A stretch of DNA of 64,000 bases from Zoogloea sp. (GCA_016720685.1 JADKKC010000012.1:1-64000); one strand, 5' to 3'. Shown: positions 35,828 to 46,607, numbered from the stretch's first letter. Translations and numbers: made by a program. The notes: a model not told the origin generated them from the sequence alone.

Positions 35828-37831
35828 TTATTCGAACTCGATGATGATTTCGTCCACCGCCAGACTCTGGCCGGCAACGCCGAGCACCTTCTTGACCTTG
35901 CAGTCCTGCTCGGCCTTGAGGATGTTTTCCATCTTCATGGCTTCGATCACCGCCAGCTTCTCGCCGGCCTTCACGTCCTGACCAACCGTCACGGCCACTT
36001 CGCGCAGCAGGCCCGGCATCGGGGAGAGCAGGAACTTGGAGAGGTCGGGCGGCAGCTTTTCGGGCATCAGTGCCAGCAGTTCGGCAGCGCGGGCGCTCAT
36101 CACCATGAAGTCAGCGCGGGTGCCCCAGTGGAACAGGCTGTACTTGGTCTTGTGACGCTCCACCTGAAGGGTGAAAGGCACGCCATTGCAGGTGCCGTTG
36201 AACAGGGACTCGCCGAGCTTCCAGTCGGACTTGAGCTCGTAGGTCTCGCCCTTGTACTCGACGTGGTAGCCGCCGGAGATCGGCTTGGCGATCACCGGGT
36301 GGTGCTCGTTGCCGCCCTTGTTGAGGCGGATGACCATCCAGTTGTCGCTGACGAGGCGCTCATGACCGTGCAGCTGCCCGGAAATGGAGGCAGAACGGTC
36401 GGTGAAGGCGCGGTAGACGTAGGCCGCCACCGAAACCAGCAGCGCCGGGCCGTCGTGGGGCACCATCGAGGCGTCGAAGCCCTTCGGGTACTCCTCGGCG
36501 ATGAAGCCGGTGTTGAAGTTGCCGGACTGGAAGCGCGGGTGCTGCATCAACGCTGCCTGGAAGGGGATGTTCGACGAGATGCCGCGAATCACGAAACCGT
36601 TGAGGGCGTCGCGCATGCGGGAAATGGCCTGCTCGCGGGTCGCCCCGTGGACGATCAGCTTGGCGATCATCGAGTCATAGAACATCGAGATCTCGCCGCC
36701 GTCGTACACGCCGGTATCGACACGCACCTGGCCCGGAACTTCCTTGGGCGGCAGGAACTTGACCAGACGCCCGGTGGAGGGCAGGAAGCCGCGGAACGGG
36801 TCTTCGGCGTTGATACGGCATTCCATGGCCCAGCCGTTGATGCCGACATCGGCTTGCGCCAGCGGCAGCTTTTCGCCGTAGGCGACGCGGATCATCTGCT
36901 CGACCAGGTCGAGGCCGGTGATCAACTCGGTGACCGGGTGTTCGACCTGCAGGCGGGTGTTCATTTCCAGGAAGTAGAAGTCCTTGGTCGCGCCGGAGAC
37001 GACGAACTCGACCGTACCGGCCGATTCGTAATTCACGGCACGGGCCAGGGCCACAGCCTGCTCACCCATCGCCTTGCGCATTTCCGGATCAACGAAGGGG
37101 CTCGGCGCTTCTTCGATGACCTTCTGGTGACGACGCTGGATCGAGCAATCGCGCTCGTTCAGGTACACATAGTTGCCGTGGCTGTCGCCGAGCACCTGGA
37201 TTTCGATGTGGCGCGGCTCGAGCACGTACTTTTCGATGAAGACGCGGTCATCACCGAAGGAGTTGCGGGCTTCATTGACGCAGGAAGAGAAACCTTCGTG
37301 CGCTTCGGCGTCGTTGTAGGCAACGCGCAGGCCCTTGCCGCCGCCGCCGGCGGAGGCCTTGATCATGACCGGATAGCCGATGCCCTGGGCGATCTTGACC
37401 GCTTCGTCCGGACCGGCGATGGCATCGTTGTAGCCCGGGATGGTGTTGACCTGGGCGGCGATGGCGAGCTTCTTGGACTCGATCTTGTCGCCCATCTTGG
37501 CCACCGAGTAGTGCTTCGGCCCGATGAACTTGATGCCTTCCTCTTCCAGACGACGGGAGAACTCGGCGTTTTCGGAAAGGAAGCCGTAGCCCGGATGGAC
37601 CGCCTGAGCACCGGTCGCCTTGCAGGCGGCGATGATCTTGTCCATGACCAGGTAGGACTCTTTCGAGGGTGCCGGTCCGATGCACACGGCCTCGTCGGCG
37701 AGGTCCACGTGCAGGGCGTCCTTGTCGGCCTCGGAATAGACGGCGACGGTGGCGATGCCCATCTTGCGGGCAGTCTTGATGACGCGGCAGGCGATTTCGC
37801 CGCGGTTTGCAATCAGGATCTTGGTAAACAT
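35828..37831 (-). CDS. pccA: Propionyl-CoA (acetyl-CoA) carboxylase, biotin-carrying alpha subunit
   Basis: A 667-residue biotin-dependent carboxylase subunit. MFTKILIANRGEIACRVIKT and ASAGGGGKGLRV (ATP grasp glycine loop), RDCSIQRRHQKVIEEAP and EMNTRLQVEHPVTE form the biotin carboxylase domain. A BT linker domain and the C-terminal biotinyl domain with EAMKMEN (Lys633) follow. With the beta subunit just upstream and methylmalonyl-CoA mutase in the same operon, propionyl-CoA is the likely substrate. ATG at 37831 is the family start. Confidence 0.95.
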   Translation of the reverse strand: MFTKILIANRGEIACRVIKTARKMGIATVAVYSEADKDALHVDLADEAVCIGPAPSKESYLVMDKIIAACKATGAQAVHPGYGFLSENAEFSRRLEEEGIKFIGPKHYSVAKMGDKIESKKLAIAAQVNTIPGYNDAIAGPDEAVKIAQGIGYPVMIKASAGGGGKGLRVAYNDAEAHEGFSSCVNEARNSFGDDRVFIEKYVLEPRHIEIQVLGDSHGNYVYLNERDCSIQRRHQKVIEEAPSPFVDPEMRKAMGEQAVALARAVNYESAGTVEFVVSGATKDFYFLEMNTRLQVEHPVTELITGLDLVEQMIRVAYGEKLPLAQADVGINGWAMECRINAEDPFRGFLPSTGRLVKFLPPKEVPGQVRVDTGVYDGGEISMFYDSMIAKLIVHGATREQAISRMRDALNGFVIRGISSNIPFQAALMQHPRFQSGNFNTGFIAEEYPKGFDASMVPHDGPALLVSVAAYVYRAFTDRSASISGQLHGHERLVSDNWMVIRLNKGGNEHHPVIAKPISGGYHVEYKGETYELKSDWKLGESLFNGTCNGVPFTLQVERHKTKYSLFHWGTRADFMVMSARAAELLALMPEKLPPDLSKFLLSPMPGLLREVAVTVGQDVKAGEKLAVIEAMKMENILKAEQDCKVKKVLGVAGQSLAVDEIIIEFE

Positions 37832-37850
37832 GTCTTGGCGTCCTCGGCGA

Positions 37851-39386
<1,536 letters not shown>

Positions 39387-39420
39387 TTACAGCCTCCCGT
39401 CAATAATCCGAATTGTTATT

Positions 39421-40428
39421 TCAGCCCAAATGGCCGAGCAGCCGTGCTGCAGCTGCCGAAGGCGTCGTCTGACCAGCCTCGACGGCTGCCTGCAAACCGG
39501 GCAGATCCTGCTGCACCCGGGCGTGATCCGCGAACCGGGCCCGTAGCCCCTGGTCGATCAGTTCCCACATCCAGGCCCGCGCCTGGTGACGACGGCGGGC
39601 GTCGAATTCACCGCTGGCGTGCATCGCCTCGCGGTAACTCATGATGGTATTCCAGAATTCTGCGATGCCCTGCTTTTGCAACGCCGACATCATAAGCACC
39701 GGCGGCGTCCAGTGGGGCGAGGTGTGGCGCAACATGCCCAGCGCGCTCTTGATCTGCGAGCGGGCAACGTTGGCGGCCTGGGGATTGATGTCGGCCTTGT
39801 TGACGACGATCAGGTCGGCGATTTCCATGATCCCCTTCTTGATCGCCTGCAGGTCGTCGCCGGCGTTGGGAAGCTGGAGCAGACAGAAGATGTCGGTCAT
39901 GCCGGCCACGGCGATTTCCGACTGGCCGACGCCCACCGTCTCGACGATGATCACATCGAAGCCCGCCGCTTCGCAGACCAGCATGGCCTCGCGGGTTTTC
40001 TCGGCGACGCCGCCGAGACTGCCGGCAGACGGGCTCGGGCGAATGAAGGCGGCGGTGTTCTGCGACAGCAGTTCCATGCGTGTCTTGTCACCGAGGATGG
40101 AGCCGCCGGTGACGCTGGACGACGGATCCACCGCCAGCACGGCCACCTTGTGGCCCTCATCGATGAGGTATAGACCCAGCGCCTCGATGAAGGTGGATTT
40201 GCCCACCCCCGGCACTCCGGATATCCCCACCCGCATCGACTTGCCGGTGTGCGGCAGCAGGCCTTCGAGCACGCTGCGCGCGCGTTGCTTGTGGTCGGGC
40301 CGCTGGGACTCGATCAGCGTGATGGTCTTGGCGAGCGGGCGCAACTGATGCGCGAGCACGCCATCGACCAGCGCCTGGTCGATGGCGTCCCGTTGCGGAA
40401 ATTCGGCAGGAGTGTTCATGGAAGTCAT
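39421..40428 (-). CDS. meaB: Methylmalonyl-CoA mutase-associated GTPase MeaB
   Basis: A G3E-family P-loop GTPase of about 335 residues that gates cofactor loading and protects methylmalonyl-CoA mutase. Walker A is GVPGVGKST; VETVGVGQSE and VVNKAD are the G3 and G4 elements, and DPSSSVTGGSILGDKTRM is a MeaB hallmark. Starts at 40428 (MTSMNTPAEF) and 40419 are both possible without a clear ribosome site. It lies directly after the mutase gene. Confidence 0.95.
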   Translation of the reverse strand: MTSMNTPAEFPQRDAIDQALVDGVLAHQLRPLAKTITLIESQRPDHKQRARSVLEGLLPHTGKSMRVGISGVPGVGKSTFIEALGLYLIDEGHKVAVLAVDPSSSVTGGSILGDKTRMELLSQNTAAFIRPSPSAGSLGGVAEKTREAMLVCEAAGFDVIIVETVGVGQSEIAVAGMTDIFCLLQLPNAGDDLQAIKKGIMEIADLIVVNKADINPQAANVARSQIKSALGMLRHTSPHWTPPVLMMSALQKQGIAEFWNTIMSYREAMHASGEFDARRRHQARAWMWELIDQGLRARFADHARVQQDLPGLQAAVEAGQTTPSAAAARLLGHLG

Positions 40429-40481
40429 GAATGGCGTGCGCACCGACCTGGGCAGGCGCGCCTGTCCTCAACGGTTTCCGC

Positions 40482-42644
40482 TTACGCCTTGCGGGCGGCG
40501 CGGATCTGTTTGAGCACTTCGCGGGCCGAGGTCTGGATCGGGGTGCCCGGTCCGAAGATACCCTTGGCGCCGGCGGCGTAGAGGGCGTCGTAGTCCTGGG
40601 CCGGAATCACACCGCCGACGAAGGTGATGATGTCGTCGGCGCCCTGGTCCTTGAGCGCCTTGATGATGGCCGGAACCAGCGTCTTGTGACCCGCGGCGAG
40701 GCTTGAACAGCCCACCGCATGGACGTCGTTCTCGACGGCATGGCGCGCGGCTTCTTCCGGAGTCTGGAAGAGCGGGCCGATGTCGATGTCGAACCCGAGG
40801 TCGGCGAAGGCCGAAGCCACCACCTTGGCGCCCCGGTCGTGGCCGTCCTGGCCGAGCTTGGCGATCATGATGCGCGGCCGACGGCCCTCTTCGGCCACGA
40901 AGGCTTCGATGTCGGCCTTGAGGGCCTGCCAGTCCTGGTCGCCTTCGACCACCGAGTTGTAGATGCCGGTAACGGCCTGCGGGTTGGCGCGGTAGCGGCC
41001 GAACACGACTTCCAGCGCGTCGGAGATTTCACCCACGGTGGCACGCAGGCGCACGGCCTTGACCGCGAGATCGAGCAGGTTGCCTTCGCCGCCCTTGGCG
41101 CAGGCGGTGAGTGCAGCCAGCGCGGCATCGACTGCCGCCTGATCGCGGGTGGCACGGATACGGGCCAGGCGTTCGATCTGGGCTTCGCGCACGGCGTGGT
41201 TGTCGATATCGAGAATATCGATCGCATCCTGCGTTGCCAGCTTGTACTTATTGACGCCGACGATAACGTCCTTGCCGGAGTCGATGCGCGCCTGCTTCTC
41301 GGCGGCGCATTCCTCGACCTTCATCTTGGCCCAGCCGGATTCGACAGCCTTGGTCATGCCGCCTATGGCCTCGATCTCCTCGATCAGGGCCCAGGCCGTG
41401 TCGGCCATGTCCTGGGTGAGCTTTTCCATCATGTAGGAGCCGGCCCACGGATCCACCACGTTGGTGATGTGGGTTTCTTCCTGGATGATGATCTGGGTGT
41501 TGCGGGCGATGCGGGCCGAGAACTCGGTGGGCAACGCAATGGCTTCGTCGAGCGCGTTGGTGTGCAGCGACTGGGTGCCGCCGAACACGGCCGCCATCGC
41601 TTCGATGGTGGTGCGCACGACGTTGTTGTACGGGTCCTGCTCGGTGAGCGACCAGCCGGAGGTCTGGCTGTGGGTGCGCAGCATCATCGACTTCTGGCTC
41701 TTCGGCTCGAACTGCTTCATGAGGCGCCACCACAGCATGCGCGCGGCGCGCATCTTGGCGATCTCGAGGTAGAAGTTCATGCCCACCGCCCAGAAGAAGG
41801 ACAGGCGGCCGGCGAAGGTATCGACGTCCATGCCCGACTTGATGCCGGTGCGCACGTATTCAACGCCGTCAGCCAGCGTGAAGGCCAGCTCGATGGCCTG
41901 GTTCGCGCCCGCTTCCTGGATGTGATAACCCGAAATCGAGATCGAGTTGAACTTCGGCATGTGCGACGACGTGTAGTTGAAGATGTCGGCGATGATCTTC
42001 ATCGACGGCGTCGGCGGGTAGATGTAGGTGTTGCGGACCATGAACTCCTTGAGGATGTCGTTCTGGATGGTCCCGGACAGCTTGTCCTGGCTGACGCCCT
42101 GCTCTTCGGCAGCGACGATGTAGCCGGCGAGGATGGGCAGCACGGCGCCGTTCATCGTCATCGACACGGAAATCTTGTCGAGGGGAATCTGGTTGAAGAG
42201 GATCTTCATGTCCTCGACGGAATCGATGGCCACGCCGGCCTTGCCGACGTCACCGACCACGCGGGGATTGTCGGAATCGTAGCCGCGGTGGGTCGCCAGG
42301 TCGAAGGCCACCGACACGCCCTGGCCGCCGGCGGCCAGCGCCTTGCGGTAGAAGGCGTTGGATGCTTCAGCGGTGGAGAAGCCGGCGTACTGACGGATCG
42401 TCCAGGGGCGCGCCGCGTACATCGTGGCCTGCGGACCGCGCAGGAAGGGCTCGAAGCCGGGCAGGGTGTTGGTGTACTTGAGACCGTCGAGGTCGGCCGC
42501 GGTATAGAGCGGCTTGACGGTGATGCCTTCAGGCGTCACCCAGTTGAGCTTGGCGACATCGCCTTCGGGGGCCGACTTGGCGGCAGCCTTGTTCCAGACG
42601 CCCAAATCGGGTTGGGGGAAGGTCGGTTCGTTCTTGTTCGCCAT
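40482..42644 (-). CDS. mcm: Methylmalonyl-CoA mutase (B12-dependent, single chain)
   Basis: A 720-residue adenosylcobalamin enzyme that interconverts methylmalonyl-CoA and succinyl-CoA. The TIM barrel shows RPWTIRQYAGFSTAEASNAF and GGTQSLHTNALDEAIALP; the C-terminal B12 domain has the base-off motif DGHDRGAK and VGCSSLAAGHKTL. It is a homodimer-type enzyme like ScpA/MCM. It is the first gene of the operon; GAGG lies about 8 bases before the ATG. No methylmalonyl-CoA epimerase gene is in the window. Confidence 0.97.
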   Translation of the reverse strand: MANKNEPTFPQPDLGVWNKAAAKSAPEGDVAKLNWVTPEGITVKPLYTAADLDGLKYTNTLPGFEPFLRGPQATMYAARPWTIRQYAGFSTAEASNAFYRKALAAGGQGVSVAFDLATHRGYDSDNPRVVGDVGKAGVAIDSVEDMKILFNQIPLDKISVSMTMNGAVLPILAGYIVAAEEQGVSQDKLSGTIQNDILKEFMVRNTYIYPPTPSMKIIADIFNYTSSHMPKFNSISISGYHIQEAGANQAIELAFTLADGVEYVRTGIKSGMDVDTFAGRLSFFWAVGMNFYLEIAKMRAARMLWWRLMKQFEPKSQKSMMLRTHSQTSGWSLTEQDPYNNVVRTTIEAMAAVFGGTQSLHTNALDEAIALPTEFSARIARNTQIIIQEETHITNVVDPWAGSYMMEKLTQDMADTAWALIEEIEAIGGMTKAVESGWAKMKVEECAAEKQARIDSGKDVIVGVNKYKLATQDAIDILDIDNHAVREAQIERLARIRATRDQAAVDAALAALTACAKGGEGNLLDLAVKAVRLRATVGEISDALEVVFGRYRANPQAVTGIYNSVVEGDQDWQALKADIEAFVAEEGRRPRIMIAKLGQDGHDRGAKVVASAFADLGFDIDIGPLFQTPEEAARHAVENDVHAVGCSSLAAGHKTLVPAIIKALKDQGADDIITFVGGVIPAQDYDALYAAGAKGIFGPGTPIQTSAREVLKQIRAARKA

Positions 42645-42737
42645 GTTTCTACCCTCGGTAACCGGCCGTTATGCGGCCTTTGGTAATAAGTGACGCCAGT
42701 ACCGGTCGTGACCCCTGGTCACGACCGGCTGCCGTGC

Positions 42738-42747
42738 CCTGCGCAGG
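42738..42747. promoter_or_regulatory. CCTGCGCAGG palindrome, copy proximal to mcm
   Basis: A perfect 10-bp palindrome 94 bases upstream of the mcm start codon. The identical core recurs 83 bases to the right. Two identical copies in one divergent intergenic region suggest binding sites of one regulator controlling mcm and/or the GntR gene. Confidence 0.5.
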
Positions 42748-42818
42748 ACAGTTTTCTCCCTCCCTCTGTTTTTTTTGGGCATGAGTGACAAAAGCCCTCA
42801 TACCCCAACAAGGTTTAC

Positions 42819-42832
42819 TTCCTGCGCAGGAA
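42819..42832. promoter_or_regulatory. TTCCTGCGCAGGAA palindrome, copy proximal to the GntR gene
   Basis: A perfect 14-bp palindrome containing the same CCTGCGCAGG core as the copy at 42738. It abuts a TTGACT hexamer at 42834-42839 that could be the -35 element of the rightward promoter (TACTTT at 42857-42862 would be the -10 at 17 bases). Confidence 0.5.
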
Positions 42833-42862
42833 CTTGACTTGCCATCCGCGGGATAATACTTT

Positions 42863-42878
42863 ATCCATAATTATGGAT
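42863..42878. promoter_or_regulatory. ATCCATAATTATGGAT palindrome before the GntR gene
   Basis: A perfect 16-bp palindrome placed at the expected transcription start of the GntR-family gene, 46 bases before its preferred start codon. Its position suits autorepression. FCD-type GntR regulators bind short AT-centred palindromes, so self-binding is plausible but unproven. Confidence 0.5.
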
Positions 42879-42923
42879 GCAATAGCCAAATCAACCTTGT
42901 CCACTTTCCTTTCAGATCCGCCC

Positions 42924-43595
42924 ATGACCGTCGGCCGCATCGCCCCTGTCGCCCTTTACCAGGAAGTCGCGGAACGCCTGCGTCAGCGCATCTTTTCCCA
43001 TGAACTGCAGCCCGGAACCTGGGTTGACGAGCAGGCCCTGGCGGCTGACTACGGCATCTCCCGCACCCCCCTGCGGGAGGCGCTCAAGGTGCTCGCCTCG
43101 GAAGGTCTGGTCACCCTCAAGCCGCGGCGCGGCTGCTACGTAACGGAGATTTCCGAGCGCGACCTGGACGAAATTTTCACCGTCATGGCCCTGCTCGAAG
43201 GCCAGTGCGCCGCCGACACGGCCCGCAAGGCCACCGATGGCGACCTGGCCCGCCTGACTTCCATCCACAACGAGCTCGAACGGGCGGCTTCCGCCAACGA
43301 CATCAACGGCTATTTCGAGGCCAACCAGGCCTTCCACCAGGAAATGCAGCTGATCGTCGACAACCGCTGGCTGAGCCAGGCGATCACCGATCTGCGCAAG
43401 GTCATCAAGCTGTCGCGCCACCACTCGCTGTTCAGTGACGGACGACTGAAGCAATCCCTCGCCGAGCACCGTGAAATCCTCGAAGCCCTCGGCCGCCGCG
43501 ACGCTGCCGGTACCGAGCAGGCCATGCGCGAACACATCTCCAGCGGCCGCCGGGCACTGGCCAAGATCGCGGCCCGGAAAGAAAGCGCGGCCTGA
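42924..43595 (+). CDS. GntR family transcriptional regulator, FCD (FadR C-terminal domain) type
   Basis: A 223-residue regulator. ALYQEVAERLRQRIFSHELQ and YGISRTPLREALKVLASEGL form the winged helix-turn-helix, and the C-terminal FCD helical domain has LEGQCAADTAR, FHQEMQ and EHREILEAL with metal-binding His/Asp positions. It is divergent from the propionyl-CoA operon and is a natural candidate for its regulator, sensing an acyl-CoA or organic acid. An upstream in-frame ATG at 42873 lies inside a palindrome; the start at 42924 fits the family N-terminus better. Confidence 0.88.
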   Translation: MTVGRIAPVALYQEVAERLRQRIFSHELQPGTWVDEQALAADYGISRTPLREALKVLASEGLVTLKPRRGCYVTEISERDLDEIFTVMALLEGQCAADTARKATDGDLARLTSIHNELERAASANDINGYFEANQAFHQEMQLIVDNRWLSQAITDLRKVIKLSRHHSLFSDGRLKQSLAEHREILEALGRRDAAGTEQAMREHISSGRRALAKIAARKESAA

Positions 43596-43669
43596 CCGGA
43601 ACAGCGCCGCCATCGGCCTTCCGCCGGGATGCCGCAAGGGTTTTCCCTAGTCGGCCAGAGTGCTCCGAC

Positions 43670-43683
43670 TTGAGCTTGCTCAA
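43670..43683. promoter_or_regulatory. FNR/DNR-like site TTGAGCTTGCTCAA upstream of hemerythrin gene
   Basis: The 14-base dyad TTGA-N6-TCAA has the spacing of CRP/FNR-family (FNR, DNR, NnrR) boxes, with G and C at the inner positions where T and A are usual. It ends 94 bases before the hemerythrin start. Regulation by oxygen or nitric oxide would fit the gene, but is inference. Confidence 0.4.
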
Positions 43684-43715
43684 ACCCCGGGCACCTGGCG
43701 TGGCATAAGCTTTGG

Positions 43716-43729
43716 CTTGCTTGAGCAAG
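43716..43729. promoter_or_regulatory. Inverted repeat CTTGCT-TG-AGCAAG upstream of hemerythrin gene
   Basis: A second 14-base dyad, 47 bases before the hemerythrin start codon, using the same GCTTGC/GAGCAAG words as the site at 43670 in swapped order. It could be part of one complex control site or an mRNA leader hairpin. Confidence 0.35.
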
Positions 43730-43776
43730 GAGCGCAACGTCGCTCCAATAACCCCAACCATGCCAAGGAGAACCCC

Positions 43777-44316
43777 ATGAGCTCAATCGACGACAACATC
43801 GAAACCAATCCCATCGAAAGTTTTTCGGAATGCCACTCCGGCATCGTTTCCCACCTGAAGGAACTCGACACCCTGCCCGCCCTGCTCGCACCGGCGATGC
43901 AGGCCCGCAGGATCGCGGCCGAGGCCGTGCGTTTCTTTAGAAGCGCGGTTTTCGAGCACCACAACGAGGAAGAGCGCGAACTGTTCCCCGTCGTGTTGAA
44001 AAACGCCACCGAAGGCGAGGAACGCAACAAGGTGCAAACCATCGTCGACCGGCTCGTACGCGAGCACCGGCACCTCGAGGCCCTGTGGCTCAAGCTCGAG
44101 CCCGAACTCAGCGCAGTCGCCACCGGCGGCCATGCGGAGGTGGACGTTGCGGCACTGGAGCAACTTGTCGCCAACTACCAGGCCCATGCAAAGTACGAGG
44201 AAGACAGCTTCCTGCCCATGTCCAAGACGATCCTGGGCCGCGAAAGCGCCCACATGGCCAGCCTCGGCCAGCGCCTTCACATGCGCCACACCCCGCTGAC
44301 GCTAATGCCGTTCTGA
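43777..44316 (+). CDS. Hemerythrin domain-containing protein
   Basis: A 179-residue four-helix protein with a likely di-iron site: ECHSGIVSHL, FEHHNEEERELFP, REHRHLEALW and HAKYEEDSFLPM give the H, HxxxE, H and HxxxE ligands. Relatives bind oxygen or help repair iron-sulfur centres under nitric oxide stress (YtfE/RIC-like). The ATG at 43777 has AAGGAG eight bases upstream. It is a single gene closed by a strong terminator. Confidence 0.88.
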   Translation: MSSIDDNIETNPIESFSECHSGIVSHLKELDTLPALLAPAMQARRIAAEAVRFFRSAVFEHHNEEERELFPVVLKNATEGEERNKVQTIVDRLVREHRHLEALWLKLEPELSAVATGGHAEVDVAALEQLVANYQAHAKYEEDSFLPMSKTILGRESAHMASLGQRLHMRHTPLTLMPF

Positions 44317-44383
44317 CACCGCGGCCCGCCCCGCCGGCACCGGAGGCGAGCCGATGCTCGCGGGGCAAAACCTCGCAGCCAAC

Positions 44384-44420
44384 AAAAACCCCCGACCGGG
44401 CCAGCCCGTCGGGGGTTTTT
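44384..44420. terminator. Bidirectional terminator between hemerythrin gene and actP
   Basis: AAAAACCCCCGAC and its complement form a GC-rich stem flanked by an A run on one side and a T run on the other, so it can end transcripts from both converging genes. Confidence 0.92.
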
Positions 44421-44456
44421 CATTCAGCCCTGCGCGCCCTTGCGGGCGCGTGGGGA

Positions 44457-46121
44457 TTAGTGCGAGCTGGCTTCGGAAGCGCCGAAACCGGTTTGCGCAC
44501 GCACGTACTGATCGTCGAACATGGCGCGTTCGGCGTTCCCCTCGGCGCTGTTGTCCAGCGTCGAGAAGATGTAGGTCAGCAGGAAGGCCAGCGGCATGGA
44601 GAACAGGGCCGTCTGGTCGTACGGGAAGATCGCCTTGGCGTTGCCCAGCACCGTCACCCACACCGACTTGGAGAGCACCACCAGCAGCACTGCCGCAACC
44701 AGGCCCGCGTAGCCGCCGATAATGGCGCCGCGGGTGGTCAGGCCTTTCCAGTACATGGAGAGGATCAGCACCGGGAAGTTGGCCGAAGCCGCGATACCGA
44801 AGGCCAGCGCAACCATGAAGGCCACGTTCATCTTCTCGAAGGCGATGCCCAGCACGATCGCCACGAGGCCGAGGCCCACGGAGGCGAAACGGGATACGCG
44901 CAGCTCTTCGGTCTCGGTGGACTTGCCCTTGCGGATCACGCGGGCATAGATGTCGTGGGAGATGGCAGCCGCACCGGCCAGCGCCAGACCGGACACCACC
45001 GCCAGGATGGTCGCAAACGCCACCGCCGACAGGAAGCCCAGCAGCAGGTTGCCGCCCACGGCCTTGGCCAGGTGCATGGCGATCATGTTGCCGCCGCCGA
45101 TGATCTTGCCGCCGATCTGGCCGCCTTCGAAGAACTCGGGGTTCTGGCCGACGATGATGATCGCCGAGAAGCCCAGCAGCAGGATCACGTTGAAGAAGTA
45201 GGCCACGAAACCGGATGCGTAGAGCACCGACTTGCGGGCTTCCTTGGCGTTGGTCACCGTGAAGAAGCGCATCAGGATGTGCGGCAGACCGGCCGTACCG
45301 AACATCAGGCCAAGGCCCAGCGACAGCGCGGTGATCGGATCCGGCAGCAGGGTGCCCGGGAACAGCAGCTTGTCACCCAGCGTGTGCAGCGAAATGGCCT
45401 GCCCCATCATCTTGTCGAAGCTGAAGCCGAACTGGGACATGGCCAGGATCGCCACCAGCGTGCCGCCGGCCAGCAGCATGCAGGCCTTGATGATCTGCAC
45501 CCAGGTGGTGGCAACCATGCCGCCAAAGGTGACGTAGACCATCATCAGCGCGCCAACCACGAACAGGGCGATGTTGTAGTCGAGACCGAACAGCAGCTTG
45601 ATCAGCTGGCCGGCACCGACCATCTGGGCCACCAGGTAGAAACACACCACGGTGAGCGACGACACTGCCGCCATCGTGCGCACCTTGCTCTGGTTGAGCC
45701 GGTAGGAGGTGATGTCGGCGAAGGTGAACTTGCCCAGGTTGCGCAGGCGCTCGGCCATCAGGAACAGGATGATGGGCCAGCCGGCGAAGAAGGCGATCAT
45801 GTAGATGTAGCCATCGACGCCCTTGGTGTAGACCAGCGCGGTCAGACCCAGCAGCGTGGCGGCCGACATGTAGTCACCGGCAATCGCCAGGCCGTTCTGG
45901 AAGCCGGTGATGCCGCCGCCGGCGGTGTAGAAGTCGGCGGTGGATTTGGTGCGGCCGGCCGCCCAGTAGGTGATGCCGAGCGTCATCGAGACGAACAGCA
46001 CGAACATGCCGATGGCGTGGAGATTGAGCGGCTGCTTTTCGGTGGCGGAGATTGCATCACCGGCAACAGCGAGAGCCGGGGCAAGGAGCGCCAGCAGCGC
46101 AAGATTCAGACGGGCCAGCAT
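44457..46121 (-). CDS. actP: Cation/acetate symporter ActP
   Basis: A sodium:solute symporter family permease of 554 residues with a cleavable N-terminal signal (LALLALLAPALAVAG) and about 13 membrane helices, importing acetate and other short carboxylates. TADFYTAGGGITGFQNGLAI and GTAGLPHILMRFFTV are family hallmarks. The upstream DUF485 gene shares one base with its start (TAATG), the usual yjcH-actP operon, although no acs gene is adjacent. Confidence 0.96.
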   Translation of the reverse strand: MLARLNLALLALLAPALAVAGDAISATEKQPLNLHAIGMFVLFVSMTLGITYWAAGRTKSTADFYTAGGGITGFQNGLAIAGDYMSAATLLGLTALVYTKGVDGYIYMIAFFAGWPIILFLMAERLRNLGKFTFADITSYRLNQSKVRTMAAVSSLTVVCFYLVAQMVGAGQLIKLLFGLDYNIALFVVGALMMVYVTFGGMVATTWVQIIKACMLLAGGTLVAILAMSQFGFSFDKMMGQAISLHTLGDKLLFPGTLLPDPITALSLGLGLMFGTAGLPHILMRFFTVTNAKEARKSVLYASGFVAYFFNVILLLGFSAIIIVGQNPEFFEGGQIGGKIIGGGNMIAMHLAKAVGGNLLLGFLSAVAFATILAVVSGLALAGAAAISHDIYARVIRKGKSTETEELRVSRFASVGLGLVAIVLGIAFEKMNVAFMVALAFGIAASANFPVLILSMYWKGLTTRGAIIGGYAGLVAAVLLVVLSKSVWVTVLGNAKAIFPYDQTALFSMPLAFLLTYIFSTLDNSAEGNAERAMFDDQYVRAQTGFGASEASSH

Positions 46122-46456
46122 TATTTCACCTCCTTGGATGCGTCACGGATGATCTCCGTGGTGATGGCATCGAACTCGCCGTTGGCGCGCTTCACGTAGT
46201 AAGCGGTCAGCAGCCAGAAGAAAATGAACATGAACAACTCGGCGGCGATCCCCACGGTGAGGTAGGAGCCTTCGGAGAGACGCTTACCTATCACGCCGGG
46301 GTTGAAGGCCACCACCATGAAGAAGCCATAGAAGATCACCAGGACAATTACTGACAACAGGGTTGCAAAGCCCTGTCGCTTGGCGACCAGTTCGGTGAAA
46401 CGGGGATTGCGCCTGATGCGTGCGTAAACCGCAATCTGAGACGACGAGCTCGACAT
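46121..46456 (-). CDS. DUF485 domain membrane protein (YjcH)
   Basis: A small inner-membrane protein of 111 residues with two hydrophobic helices (LSVIVLVIFYGFFMVVAF; IAAELFMFIFFWLLTAYY). It is always found with ActP and is thought to assist the symporter. The ATG at 46456 has GGGAGGGA upstream; the longer frame to 46519 is not supported. Confidence 0.92.
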   Translation of the reverse strand: MSSSSSQIAVYARIRRNPRFTELVAKRQGFATLLSVIVLVIFYGFFMVVAFNPGVIGKRLSEGSYLTVGIAAELFMFIFFWLLTAYYVKRANGEFDAITTEIIRDASKEVK

Positions 46457-46607
46457 GATTTCCCTCCCATGAGAAAGCCAGTGGATGCGGCGCGATCTGC
46501 CTGTTGGTATTTTTGGCAACGACCCGGTTGGTCGTCTTTATAGGTAAAACGCAGGGCGAAGCCGCGCCAGTACAACGCCCAACCGGATGATATAACATAT
46601 ATAAGAC

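Noticed and set aside
40719..42686. 655-residue open frame on the plus strand
   Set aside because: Antisense to the mutase gene mcm; no family features.
44085..46199. 704-residue open frame on the plus strand
   Set aside because: Antisense to actP and overlapping the hemerythrin gene; His/Gln/Arg-rich shadow of a GC-rich membrane protein gene.
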